The notes under the pieces were generated by a model. That model searched no databases, had not been told where the DNA came from, and saw only the letters and a program-made list of their open reading frames with translations. From positions 1-14,827 of the forward strand of contig JAQWRO010000019.1 in assembly GCA_029243665.1 (NCBI GenBank): 14,827 bases of DNA. Direction: 5' to 3'. Positions 5,969 to 13,959 of this stretch are shown here, piece by piece. Position 1 is the stretch's first letter, and every line of letters starts with the position of its first letter. A program made the translations under genes and the position numbers. Source of the DNA: Gammaproteobacteria bacterium (GTDB lineage: Bacteria > Pseudomonadota > Gammaproteobacteria > Comchoanobacterales > Comchoanobacteraceae).

Positions 5969-7287
5969 AGTTGTTTCGCTCTACTAATAGATAAATTATG
6001 CTTAGGTACATTCTTTGTAATACATGTGCCAGCAGCAACAAACGCATAATCTTCTAAGTGAATCGGCGCTATTAGCTGACTATCAGAACCAACAAACACA
6101 TGGTCTCCAAGAACAGTTTTGTGTTTTTTCTTGCCATCCCAATTACATACGATAACACCTGCACCAATATTACAGTTCTTACCAATATCAACATCACCAA
6201 GGTAAGATAAATGCTTAGCTTTTGATCTCTGACCAATGTACGCTTGCTTGGTTTCAACAAAAGAACCAATTTCAGCATAATCAGCAATCACAGTGCCATT
6301 ACGACAATACGCAAATGGACCTACTTTTGAATGTGCAGCAAGGTACGTATGATCAAGTACAGAATTTGCCATTATAGATGCATGATCACCCATCTGAACA
6401 TGACTTAGAACTGCATTCTCACCAATAAAGCAATTTGAACCAATGCTACATGGGCCCGTTAATGATACATTTGGGCGAACTTCAGTATCATACCCTATAT
6501 CGACTTCACCCTGACACTCAAAACGTGCAGGATCGCAAATTTTAACGCCCTTATTTAAAAAAGCATACGCTCTTTCTTCATAATAAATTCTTTGGAGTTT
6601 TACTAACTCTGCCATTGAGTTAATACCACTGAACGCGACACTGTTATAAGAGCAGTGTGAATAAGTTGAATGCTCACCCTTGTATGCTTTAGCAACAATA
6701 TCTGTTAACAAATATTCTTTTTGTTTATTCTTATTATCCAATGACTGGATCCAATTTTTAACCTGTTCGACAGAGCCACTTAATATTCCAGTAAAAACTT
6801 CTTGAATTTTTTTTTGTTCATTCGTTGCATCTACTTCTTCTATAATAGCAGAAGGATTATCATGATCATCACGAATCAATCGACCATACCCATATGGATT
6901 ATCATGTCTTACAGACAGGAGTTTTAACTCGCCTTGCAAGTTAAGCATTGACTGTATGTCGCTGACGTTTACCAGTGGCATGTCTGCGTAGATCACTAAG
7001 AACTGACCTTTATCAATACCATCAAGTGCGCACATTAGAGCATCTGCAGTACCCTTCGGTTTTTTTTGACAAACCCAGCGTATGGTTGCGTCTGGAATTA
7101 ACGGTGCGAATTCAATTTGATTGTTTTGACCATGCACCACATGAATAAATTTAGGTTTACACTGTTTCGCAAGATCATATGCCCAGCGTATTAGTGGTTT
7201 CCCAGCAAAGTCATGTACTGGTTTACTTTTGGAAGAACTCATTCTAGAACCCTTTCCACCAGCTAAGATAATGACATGATCTATCAT
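5941..7287 (-). CDS. glmU: Bifunctional GlcN-1-P acetyltransferase / GlcNAc-1-P uridyltransferase
   Basis: Makes UDP-GlcNAc, the precursor of peptidoglycan and lipopolysaccharide, by acetylating GlcN-1-P and then adding UMP. It has 448 residues (456 in E. coli). The N-terminal nucleotidyltransferase domain shows LAGGKGSRM (8-16), Lys22, GT (79-80), ADMP (Asp102), GYGR and Asn223. The C-terminal left-handed beta-helix acetyltransferase keeps every residue I could align: Arg329, Lys347, His359, Tyr362, Asn373 and Lys388. Oddities are confined mainly to the first domain: LAGG replaces the usual LAAG, the PKVLH stretch reads SKPVH, and the conserved Asn of EINTGI (E. coli Asn169) is Phe165. In the second domain the usual CNYDG is CNWDG. 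The start is three bases after the atpC stop, so it is probably the last gene of the atp transcript, as often found in gammaproteobacteria. glmS does not follow. Confidence 0.95.
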   Translation of the reverse strand: MIDHVIILAGGKGSRMSSSKSKPVHDFAGKPLIRWAYDLAKQCKPKFIHVVHGQNNQIEFAPLIPDATIRWVCQKKPKGTADALMCALDGIDKGQFLVIYADMPLVNVSDIQSMLNLQGELKLLSVRHDNPYGYGRLIRDDHDNPSAIIEEVDATNEQKKIQEVFTGILSGSVEQVKNWIQSLDNKNKQKEYLLTDIVAKAYKGEHSTYSHCSYNSVAFSGINSMAELVKLQRIYYEERAYAFLNKGVKICDPARFECQGEVDIGYDTEVRPNVSLTGPCSIGSNCFIGENAVLSHVQMGDHASIMANSVLDHTYLAAHSKVGPFAYCRNGTVIADYAEIGSFVETKQAYIGQRSKAKHLSYLGDVDIGKNCNIGAGVIVCNWDGKKKHKTVLGDHVFVGSDSQLIAPIHLEDYAFVAAGTCITKNVPKHNLSISRAKQLNKPRPSKI

Positions 7288-7290
7288 GAA

Positions 7291-7692
7291 CTACTTTTTC
7301 TTTCTAATGCTTTTAATTAATCTAATTTGATCTGTAAGGGCAGATAATTCTGACAATACAACCGCATAATCAATTGAAGACTTTTGAAGATCGCTACGTA
7401 AATACTTCATTTTTTCTTCTGCACTTGCTTGATTAAGTTCATCAACAGTTTTTGCTTGATCAATAGCAATAACAACTTCATCAGGCCTTGCCTCAAGAAC
7501 GCCTCCACTAATAAAGATACCCTCTCTAACATTCGCATCTGTCTCATAATATAAATCAGACTCGACCAACTCTGCTAAAAAGTGAGCATGACCTGGTCTT
7601 ATTTCAAAAGCACCCTGGGGACTTTTAGCAAAAACTGCTGTCACTTTCCCTTCATAGATTTCTTTACTACAACTGACGATTGTTAACTTCAT
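7291..7692 (-). CDS. atpC: F1Fo ATP synthase epsilon subunit
   Basis: Part of the F1 central stalk; it rotates with gamma and can inhibit ATP hydrolysis. The 133-residue protein (139 in E. coli) has the N-terminal beta sandwich (VTAVFAKSPQGAFEIRPGHAHFLAEL, then GIFISGGVLEARPDEVVIAID) and a C-terminal helical hairpin from about 84 onward ending in basic residues. GAGGGAT lies about nine bases before the ATG. It follows atpD after 14 bases and is followed by glmU after three. It ends with TAG. Confidence 0.96.
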   Translation of the reverse strand: MKLTIVSCSKEIYEGKVTAVFAKSPQGAFEIRPGHAHFLAELVESDLYYETDANVREGIFISGGVLEARPDEVVIAIDQAKTVDELNQASAEEKMKYLRSDLQKSSIDYAVVLSELSALTDQIRLIKSIRKKK

Positions 7693-7706
7693 TGGGCTTA
7701 TCCCTC

Positions 7707-9095
7707 TTAAGACATTTCTTTTGCTTTTGCAAAAACTTCATCAATGCTTCCAACCATGTAGAATGCATTCTCAGAAATATGATCACATTCACCTGAAATA
7801 ATTGCTTTAAAGCCTTTGATTGTATCTGCTAATGACACATATTTACCGGGCGCACCTGTAAATACTTCAGCAACATAAAATGGTTGAGATAAGAACTTCT
7901 GAATTTTTCTTGAACGATAAACAGTTAGTCTATCTTCTTCAGAAAGCTCATCCATACCTAAAATTGCAATGATGTCTTTCAACTCTTTTTCTTTCTGTAA
8001 AATTCGCTGAACTTCACGAGCAACATCATAATGATCTTGGCCAATGACCAAAGGATCAAGCTGTCTACTTGTAGAATCCAATGGATCAATCGCAGGATAA
8101 ATACCCTTAGCAGCGATTTGTCTTGAAAGCACCACAGTTGCATCTAAGTGAGCAAACGTTGTTGCAGGAGATGGATCTGTCAAGTCATCTGCGGGCACAT
8201 AAATTGCTTGAACAGATGTGATCGAACCTGTTTTCGTAGAAGTAATACGCTCTTGCAACTTACCCATTTCTTCAGCGAGTGTTGGCTGGTAGCCTACTGC
8301 AGATGGCATACGACCCAATAACGCGGATACTTCCACACCTGCTAACGTATAACGATAAATATTATCTACAAAGAATAAAACATCACGACCTTCATCACGT
8401 AAACTTTCAGCGATGGTAAGGCCTGTACTTGCAACACGCAATCTGTTTCATGGTGGCTCATTCATCTGACCATAAACAAGGGCAACCTTATCCAAAACAT
8501 TAGAATCGTTCATTTCATGGTAGAAGTCATTTCCTTCTCTAGTTCTTTCTCCAACACCTGTAAACACAGAGTAACCGCTGTGTTGAACGGCAATATTTCT
8601 GATGAGTTCAAGCATGTTAACTGTTTTACCAACACCTGCACCACCGAATAAGCCAACTTTACCACCCTTGGCAAAAGGACATAACAAGTCAATGACTTTA
8701 ATCCCTGTTTCTAACAGCTCCTGACTAACAGCTAAATCTACAAACTTAGGTGGCTCTCTGTGAATTGGTAATTTTTCTGCACCTTCAATAGGCTCCTTCT
8801 CATCAATTGGAGAACCCAATACATCAACAATACGACCAAGCATAGGTTGCCCAACAGGCACTTCAATGGGACCACCAGTCCCTAAGACTTTCATCCCTCT
8901 TTTTAGTCCGTCAGTTGCACCCATAGCAATTGTTCTTGCTACGTTGTCACCAATTTGCTGCTGTACTTCTAAGACCAGTTCAGACTCTTCAACTATTAAG
9001 GCATCATAAACCTTTGGGGTTTGTCCAATTGAAAACTTTACGTCAATAATAGCGCCTACAATGGCTTCAATTTCTCCAGTTACTTGTGTTGACAT
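7707..9095 (-). CDS. atpD: F1Fo ATP synthase beta subunit, interrupted by an in-frame TGA
   Basis: Catalytic subunit of F1. Read through, it gives 462 codons before the final TAA (E. coli has 460 residues), with one TGA at codon 216. The first part (215 residues) has Walker A GGAGVGKT (151-158, Lys157) and GERTREGND with catalytic Glu183 and Arg184, and stops after GQMNEPP. The same frame continues NRLRVASTGLT, then Walker B FFVDN (Asp244), the GYQPTLAEEMG and SRQLDPL motifs, and DELSEED, without loss of a residue. Thus only one codon differs from a normal atpD: GGA (Gly) would become TGA by one G-to-T change. The downstream piece has no ribosome-binding site, only a TTG (8441) or a later ATG as start. 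AGAGGAT precedes the ATG at 9095. As both halves look under full constraint and all other atp genes are intact, an old pseudogene is unlikely. Error, recent mutation or readthrough remain. Confidence 0.93.
8448..8450 (-). other. In-frame TGA at the invariant Gly codon of the AtpD MNEPPG motif
   Basis: On the minus strand the codons are CCA-CCA-TGA-AAC-AGA, where beta subunits have Pro-Pro-Gly followed by Asn or Ala and Arg. The frame is unchanged on both sides, so this is a substitution, not an indel. An ATG overlaps the stop (ATGA, starting at 8451) but opens another short frame that does not encode AtpD. Confidence 0.95.
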
Positions 9096-9115
9096 TCTCT
9101 ATCCTCTTTTAAAAT

Positions 9116-9955
9116 TTAAACGGCGTCCGCTCCAGCAATAATTTCTGAAAGTTCGGTGGTAATAACAGCTTGTCTGGCTTTGTTATAAGCCAAATTAAGT
9201 TCATCTATAACAGTTTGGGCATTTTCAGTTGCACTTTTCATAGCAATCATTCTAGCCGCTTGCTCACAAGCTAGATTTTCTAGAACAGCTTTATACACAA
9301 CAGAATCAATATACTTATAAACCAGTTTATCAATGATGCTTTCTGCATCTGGCTCGTATATATAACCCCAATTTGTATGATCTTGATTAATCTTCTCAAT
9401 AGGTAGCAATTTAGCTATATTTGGCTCTTGAGTCATGACATTAACGTATTTGTTATACACTACATGCACTTCATCAAATTCGCCTGCTAAAAAACCATCT
9501 AGCGCTGGCTTAATCACTTGACCAATGCTTTTTTTTGAAGGTTGATCACCTAAATGAGTTACTTCCGCTAAAACATTCCCGCCAATACGACGAAAAAACT
9601 GTTTAGCTTTGTTACCTATGGCACATATATTTTCTTGCTTTGTTTCTTTCACAACCTTAATTAATTTTTTAAACAAAGCAACATTTAAGCCACCACATAG
9701 GCCTCGGTCACTCGAAATAACGATGTATACCGCTTTTTTACCAGATTTTTTTTCGAAAAACGGGTGCAGGCCTTCGTAACTTTCTGCAACTTTTTGCATT
9801 AACTTAGAAATAGTATCGGCATAAGGTCTAGCACTAGACATAGACCTTTGGGACTTAGCCATTTTACTAGACGCAACAAGCTGCATAGCTGAAGTGATTT
9901 TTTTTGTTCTTTCAGTACTTGCTATGACCGCTCTGATGGATGCCATATCTGACAT
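9116..9955 (-). CDS. atpG: F1Fo ATP synthase gamma subunit
   Basis: Rotor shaft of F1 that drives the conformational cycle of the beta subunits. It has 279 residues (287 in E. coli). The N-terminal helix (IRAVIASTERTKKITSAMQLVASSKM), the SSDRGLCGGLN motif, the central Rossmann-like part and the C-terminal helix (ENLACEQAARMIAMKSATENA) with a YNKARQAVITTELSEI end all match the family. A GGAG is nine bases before the ATG; an in-frame ATG three codons later is the alternative start. It lies six bases after atpA and 20 before atpD, and ends with TAA. Confidence 0.97.
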   Translation of the reverse strand: MSDMASIRAVIASTERTKKITSAMQLVASSKMAKSQRSMSSARPYADTISKLMQKVAESYEGLHPFFEKKSGKKAVYIVISSDRGLCGGLNVALFKKLIKVVKETKQENICAIGNKAKQFFRRIGGNVLAEVTHLGDQPSKKSIGQVIKPALDGFLAGEFDEVHVVYNKYVNVMTQEPNIAKLLPIEKINQDHTNWGYIYEPDAESIIDKLVYKYIDSVVYKAVLENLACEQAARMIAMKSATENAQTVIDELNLAYNKARQAVITTELSEIIAGADAV

Positions 9956-9961
9956 AGCTAT

Positions 9962-11503
9962 CTACTCCGAAAATATCTTTTTAAAAGCTGTAATGGCTTT
10001 TTCAAAGTTTGTTTTAAATAAATCTGTTAATTTTGGTGATTCATTAACTTTATCTAACCACTTTTTATGCTTAGTATTTAAGTATTTAATGAAGCCCTCT
10101 TCAAATGCAACAACATGGTCGCTCGAAACATCATCTAAATGTCCTTCATTTACCATAAACAAAACACAGGCAGTTTCTGCTACTGAGTAAGGTGAATACT
10201 GATGCTGCTTGAGTATTTCAGTAATTCTTTTACCTCTTTCAAGCTGCTTTTTCGTAGATTCATCTAGATCTGATGCAAATTGAGAAAACGCTTCAAGCTC
10301 ATGGAATTGCGCCAAAGCCAAACGCACACTGCCGCCAAGTTTCTTAACGATAGATGTTTGAGCAGCACCACCGACACGAGAAACTGATAAACCAGCATTA
10401 ATGGCAGGTCGTTTGTTTGAGTTGAACATATCTGTATCAAGATAAATCTGACCATCTGTAATAGAAATCACATTTGTTGGCACGAATGCAGATACATCTC
10501 CAGCTTGCGTTTCAATAATTGGTAAAGCAGTTAGTGAACCAGTTTTGCCAGACACCTCACCGTCGGTTTGCTTAGAAACATAATCTACATTAACCCTAGC
10601 TGCACGCTCTAGCAATCTTGAGTGAAGGTAGAAAATATCACCAGGGTATGCCTCACGACCTGGTGGACGTCTTAATAATAATGAAATTTGTCTATAGGCA
10701 ACCGCATGCTTAGATAAATCGTCATAAATAATTAACGCATCTTCACCTTTGTCCATGAAGTATTCACCCATGGAACAACCTGCATATGGTGCGATGTATT
10801 GCAGCGCAGCTGACTCAGCAGCATTTGCAGTCACAATAATAGTGTTTTTTAAAGCATCATGCTCTTCTAATTTGTGAACCAAATTAGCGATAGAGGAAGC
10901 TTTCTGGCCAACGCCAACATAAATACACTTAACACCAGTATCTTTTTGATTAATAATTGCATCGATTGCGATAGCAGTTTTACCGGTTTGTCTATCACCA
11001 ATAATCAACTCACGCTGACCTCGACCAATTGGCACCATCACATCGATAGGCTTTAAACCTGTTTGTAGTGGTTGGCTTACAGACTGTCTAGCGATTACAC
11101 CTGGTGCAACTCTTTCAACTGGAGAAGATTGCTTACAATCAATATCACCTTTGCCGTCAACAGGCTCTCCCAGAGCATTCACAACACGACCTAGAAGCGC
11201 TTCACCAACAGGCACTTGTAAAACTTTACCCGAACAAGAAACCTGATCGCCTTCTTTTAAATGATCATACCGGCCTAAAACCACAGCACCCACACAATCG
11301 CTTTCTAGGTTAAGTGCCATAGCAACAGAACCGCCGGGAAGATCTAACATCTCACCACACATTGCGTCTTTAATCCCAAACAAACGAACAACGCCGTCTT
11401 TAACACTTAAAATTGATCCCGTTGTTTTGGTTTGACTGTCAAGATCAACGCCCTCGATTTTCTTTTTAATAAGATCGCTTATTTCTGATGCACTTATTGT
11501 CAT
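9962..11503 (-). CDS. atpA: F1Fo ATP synthase alpha subunit
   Basis: Non-catalytic nucleotide-binding subunit of the F1 hexamer. It has 513 residues, the same length as in E. coli and colinear in numbering over the motifs checked. The beta-barrel domain is at about 25-95, Walker A GDRQTGKT at 169-176, LIIYDDLSKHAVAYR (Walker B region) near 257-271, and SVSRVGG carries the arginine finger Arg376 that reaches into the beta catalytic site. AAGGGG lies just upstream of the ATG. The gene is intact, which makes the interruption of its partner atpD more surprising. It ends with TAG, six bases before atpG. Confidence 0.98.
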   Translation of the reverse strand: MTISASEISDLIKKKIEGVDLDSQTKTTGSILSVKDGVVRLFGIKDAMCGEMLDLPGGSVAMALNLESDCVGAVVLGRYDHLKEGDQVSCSGKVLQVPVGEALLGRVVNALGEPVDGKGDIDCKQSSPVERVAPGVIARQSVSQPLQTGLKPIDVMVPIGRGQRELIIGDRQTGKTAIAIDAIINQKDTGVKCIYVGVGQKASSIANLVHKLEEHDALKNTIIVTANAAESAALQYIAPYAGCSMGEYFMDKGEDALIIYDDLSKHAVAYRQISLLLRRPPGREAYPGDIFYLHSRLLERAARVNVDYVSKQTDGEVSGKTGSLTALPIIETQAGDVSAFVPTNVISITDGQIYLDTDMFNSNKRPAINAGLSVSRVGGAAQTSIVKKLGGSVRLALAQFHELEAFSQFASDLDESTKKQLERGKRITEILKQHQYSPYSVAETACVLFMVNEGHLDDVSSDHVVAFEEGFIKYLNTKHKKWLDKVNESPKLTDLFKTNFEKAITAFKKIFSE

Positions 11504-11512
11504 AAATACCCC

Positions 11513-12037
11513 TTAAAATTGTTCCTTAAATTTGTTTAATTGGTTTTGAATAGACCAATCGATTTGTTTCCCATCTACCTCTAGCAATAAAGATCCAACC
11601 AAAGATGGATCTATTTGTGAGGCCAGCTCAACACCCTTTGCATTGAATTTTTGCATGACGAATGCTTTAACTTTCTTTTCAAGAGATGCAGATAGCTTAT
11701 GAGCTGATTTAACTACAGCATGAACTTCATTGTTTGCATCAAGAAACATTTTTTTCAATACCTCTCTCAATGAGACAACGTTATCCAATCTTTTATTCTC
11801 GATTAACAATTTTAACAAATTGTCATGATGCTTATCCTTGACATCCAGGGCTGTTTTAATAACCTCATGGATCATCTCATCCGAAATAGCAGGATGATTC
11901 ACCATGCTCTCAAAGAAAGCATCGTTTGCCAACCTAACTAAACCATCTAAAAAAGCTAACCAAGATTGCTGAACTTTGTTCGTGGTTGCAAGCATACTGA
12001 TGGCATTTGCGTAAGGCCTTGCAATAGCGTAAGACAT
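11513..12037 (-). CDS. atpH: F1Fo ATP synthase delta subunit
   Basis: Links the top of F1 to the peripheral b stalk (OSCP in mitochondria). The 174-residue protein (177 in E. coli) starts with the ARPYANAI motif typical of delta subunits. It has a helical N-terminal domain and the C-terminal signature region around VDPSL-like sequence (SQIDPSLVGSLLLEVDGKQIDWSI), including the usual final sheet. AGAGGTAGG, within the end of atpF, precedes the ATG, and the atpF stop lies one base upstream, so translation is probably coupled. It ends with TAA. Confidence 0.95.
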   Translation of the reverse strand: MSYAIARPYANAISMLATTNKVQQSWLAFLDGLVRLANDAFFESMVNHPAISDEMIHEVIKTALDVKDKHHDNLLKLLIENKRLDNVVSLREVLKKMFLDANNEVHAVVKSAHKLSASLEKKVKAFVMQKFNAKGVELASQIDPSLVGSLLLEVDGKQIDWSIQNQLNKFKEQF

Positions 12038-12038
12038 G

Positions 12039-12512
12039 CTAACCTACCTCTTTAAGTTCAGCTTCAATCATCTTGCCATCAAGCTTTACATCGAGTTTTT
12101 TTGCAATGATACGCTGAGCAATTTCAAGCGCATAATCACCTACTTCAGACATAAGCTCTTCTTTCAACTGATTGCGTTGAACTACAATTTCAGCATATGC
12201 GTCTTCAACAATCTGACTATGCTTTATTTCGGCTTCTTTTTTTGCTTCTTGGATAAGGTCTTGAGCATGCTTCTTTGCTTCATCGGCAATGCTTTTTGCA
12301 CTCACTCTAGCATCTTTCAACAGTGCTTTTACTGTCTGATCAGCTTCGTGAAGCTGATGGCGCGCACGCTCTGCATCCTCTAAACCTTTTGCAATTTGAG
12401 CCGAACGTTCATCAAGCACTTTCTCAAACATTGGCCACACATAGTGCATGATCAACATGATAAATGAGACAAAGATAACAACTTGAATCAACAAAGTCAG
12501 ATTGACATTCAT
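12039..12512 (-). CDS. atpF: F1Fo ATP synthase b subunit
   Basis: Peripheral stalk (stator) subunit. The 157-residue protein (156 in E. coli) has one N-terminal membrane helix (about 5-25, ending HYVWPMFEKVLDER), then a long charged helix rich in Ala, Glu and Lys (about 30-140) that dimerises as a coiled coil and reaches delta. The order and length are standard. The start is two bases after the atpE stop, and the gene ends with TAG next to the atpH start. Confidence 0.96.
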   Translation of the reverse strand: MNVNLTLLIQVVIFVSFIMLIMHYVWPMFEKVLDERSAQIAKGLEDAERARHQLHEADQTVKALLKDARVSAKSIADEAKKHAQDLIQEAKKEAEIKHSQIVEDAYAEIVVQRNQLKEELMSEVGDYALEIAQRIIAKKLDVKLDGKMIEAELKEVG

Positions 12513-12514
12513 AG

Positions 12515-12817
12515 CTATGCCCCGGTTGCAATGCTCGTGATTGATGATACGAACGGATTACTAAATGTAAATAGCAAGGCAATTGCCACACCGATCATTG
12601 AAATCGCATCTAATAGACCTGCCACAATAAACATCTTAACTTGAAGCATTGGTGCTAATTCTGGCTGTCTTGCAACACCATCCAAAAATTTACCGCCTAA
12701 TAAGCCAAAGCCTACCGCAGTTCCTAAAGCACCTAATCCGATTAAGATACTGACAGCTAATGCTGTAATGCTATATACTTGTGTGATTAATTGTGCGTGT
12801 ATTAATGGTTCGGCCAT
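12515..12817 (-). CDS. atpE: F1Fo ATP synthase c subunit (proteolipid)
   Basis: Forms the rotor ring that carries protons through Fo. Two membrane helices flank the polar loop ARQPEL (49-54). The first helix carries the Gly-rich packing motif (GLGALGTAVGFGLLGG) and the second the ion-binding carboxylate Asp70 in AGLLDAISMI. An Asp, with no Gln/Glu/Ser sodium set, points to H+ coupling. At 100 residues it is longer than E. coli (79): about 10 extra residues at the N-terminus and a polar C-terminal tail after SNPF. Similar long c subunits are, from memory, found in Coxiella/Legionella relatives. A strong Shine-Dalgarno (AGAGGAG) eight bases before the ATG fits the high copy number needed. It ends with TAG. 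Confidence 0.96.
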   Translation of the reverse strand: MAEPLIHAQLITQVYSITALAVSILIGLGALGTAVGFGLLGGKFLDGVARQPELAPMLQVKMFIVAGLLDAISMIGVAIALLFTFSNPFVSSITSIATGA

Positions 12818-12838
12818 ATGTGTTTCTCCTCTTTGAAT

Positions 12839-13621
12839 TTAATGGTGTTGTCTTGCCATGCTTAGATAAACAATCGTTAACACCATAAAGACAAATGCCT
12901 GAAGGGTGATGACAAGAACATGAAAAAGCAACCAAATTGCTTGGGGCACAAACATGGCATACCAAGGCAGTGTCGCTATTAAAATAAAGATGAGCTCACC
13001 CGCATATAAATTCCCAAACAATCGCAACGAAAGCGAAATTGGTTTTGCGAGCTCCTCAATGACCACTAAGAAAAAGTTAATTGGGATTGTTATGATATAT
13101 TCCGGCGGAAAAGGGTGGCTAAATAAACTTTTTATATAACCAAAGAAACCTTTGTAAGCAATGTTGGTTATGATGAGAATAATGAATACCGTGATGGAAA
13201 GCGCAAAAGTCAGATTGATGTCTGTTGTCGGCACTACTTTAAGGTGTGAAACCCCAACAAACGATCCTAGCCAAGGCAATAAATCCACAGGGATTAGATC
13301 CATGAAATTCATCATAAAGACCCAAAAAAAGATAACCATTGCCAATGCACCAACGAAACGGTCTTCACAATTCAATGTGTCACGAACTTGCTCATTCACA
13401 AAGTCAAAACACATCTCGGTGAAACACTGAAGCCTACCTGGCTTTCCAACCTTCATCGATGAGGCAACCAATGCAAAGATACCACATGCAATAAAGCCGC
13501 ACACCAAGGAAAACAAAACCGTATCTAGATTAACGGTCCAAAAAGGATCTGCTCCAAAAGACACCTGCCAGTTTTGCAAGTGATGCTGAATATATTCTGT
13601 GCTAGTAAATGCCTTAGCCAT
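12839..13621 (-). CDS. atpB: F1Fo ATP synthase a subunit
   Basis: Stator channel subunit of Fo that passes protons to the c ring. From ATG at 13621 it has 260 residues (271 in E. coli), beginning MAKAFTSTEYIQHHL, which aligns with the E. coli N-terminus MASENMTPQDYIGHHL; longer starts upstream in the frame would run into atpI and add residues with no match. Five to six membrane helices are visible. The essential arginine is Arg200 (SLSLRLFGNLYAGE), with Glu209, His234 and Gln241 matching E. coli Glu219, His245 and Gln252. Its first eight bases overlap the end of atpI, so translation is probably coupled. It ends with TAA. Confidence 0.97.
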   Translation of the reverse strand: MAKAFTSTEYIQHHLQNWQVSFGADPFWTVNLDTVLFSLVCGFIACGIFALVASSMKVGKPGRLQCFTEMCFDFVNEQVRDTLNCEDRFVGALAMVIFFWVFMMNFMDLIPVDLLPWLGSFVGVSHLKVVPTTDINLTFALSITVFIILIITNIAYKGFFGYIKSLFSHPFPPEYIITIPINFFLVVIEELAKPISLSLRLFGNLYAGELIFILIATLPWYAMFVPQAIWLLFHVLVITLQAFVFMVLTIVYLSMARQHH

Positions 13622-13958
13622 ATTTTCTGTAATTCCAAAATACAATAAGTTGTGCCGCAATAATGCCCATAAAAAGGCTTGCATCAATATACTTATATGA
13701 AATAGTCCAATATATAATAATGCCAAACACAAGCCATTTGCAAGCCTGCGCTGAAATTAATTGCAGCCAATATCTTTGAATGCCAAAAACTCGAAAAGGC
13801 GTGGTCAGAAAAAGCTGCGCGACCAAACTTGACAAGAACACTGCAAAAACACCTATAAAAAAAGATGTCGTTGAAAACAAACACACACCCAAAGATGACA
13901 GCAAAATACCGATGCATAGCCAGCGACAAGGTAATTTTGTTTCTAATTTAGCAAACAT
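13614..13958 (-). CDS. atpI: ATP synthase accessory membrane protein AtpI
   Basis: A 114-residue protein with four hydrophobic segments (about 13-29, 32-50, 66-86 and 92-108), just upstream of atpB, the normal place for AtpI. AtpI proteins are poorly conserved; they are thought to help c-ring assembly or magnesium supply and are dispensable. The call rests on position, size and topology, with the QLFLTTPFRVFG and final FWNYRKYG parts resembling the family. The start is one base after the sbcB stop and its end overlaps atpB by eight bases. Confidence 0.8.
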   Translation of the reverse strand: MFAKLETKLPCRWLCIGILLSSLGVCLFSTTSFFIGVFAVFLSSLVAQLFLTTPFRVFGIQRYWLQLISAQACKWLVFGIIIYWTISYKYIDASLFMGIIAAQLIVFWNYRKYG

Positions 13959-13959
13959 A

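Noticed and set aside
7707..8441. The second half of atpD as an independent gene starting at TTG 8441
   Set aside because: No ribosome-binding site precedes it, and the codons between the TGA and the TTG already encode conserved AtpD residues (Asn-Arg), so it is the continuation of one gene.
8421..8450. The atpD TGA as a selenocysteine codon
   Set aside because: Beta subunits have Gly here with no redox role, and the following bases offer only a 4-bp TTGC/GCAA stem, not a convincing bacterial SECIS hairpin.
9894..10190. Plus-strand open frames antisense to atp genes (also 10874-11056, 11104-11313, 12036-12383, 13161-13430, 13780-13974)
   Set aside because: They lie entirely or mainly opposite well-conserved atp genes, lack ribosome-binding sites, and translate to sequences without recognisable features.
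12839..13732. A longer AtpB starting at 13732
   Set aside because: The extra N-terminal residues overlap atpI in another frame and do not match AtpB; the ATG at 13621 aligns with the E. coli start.
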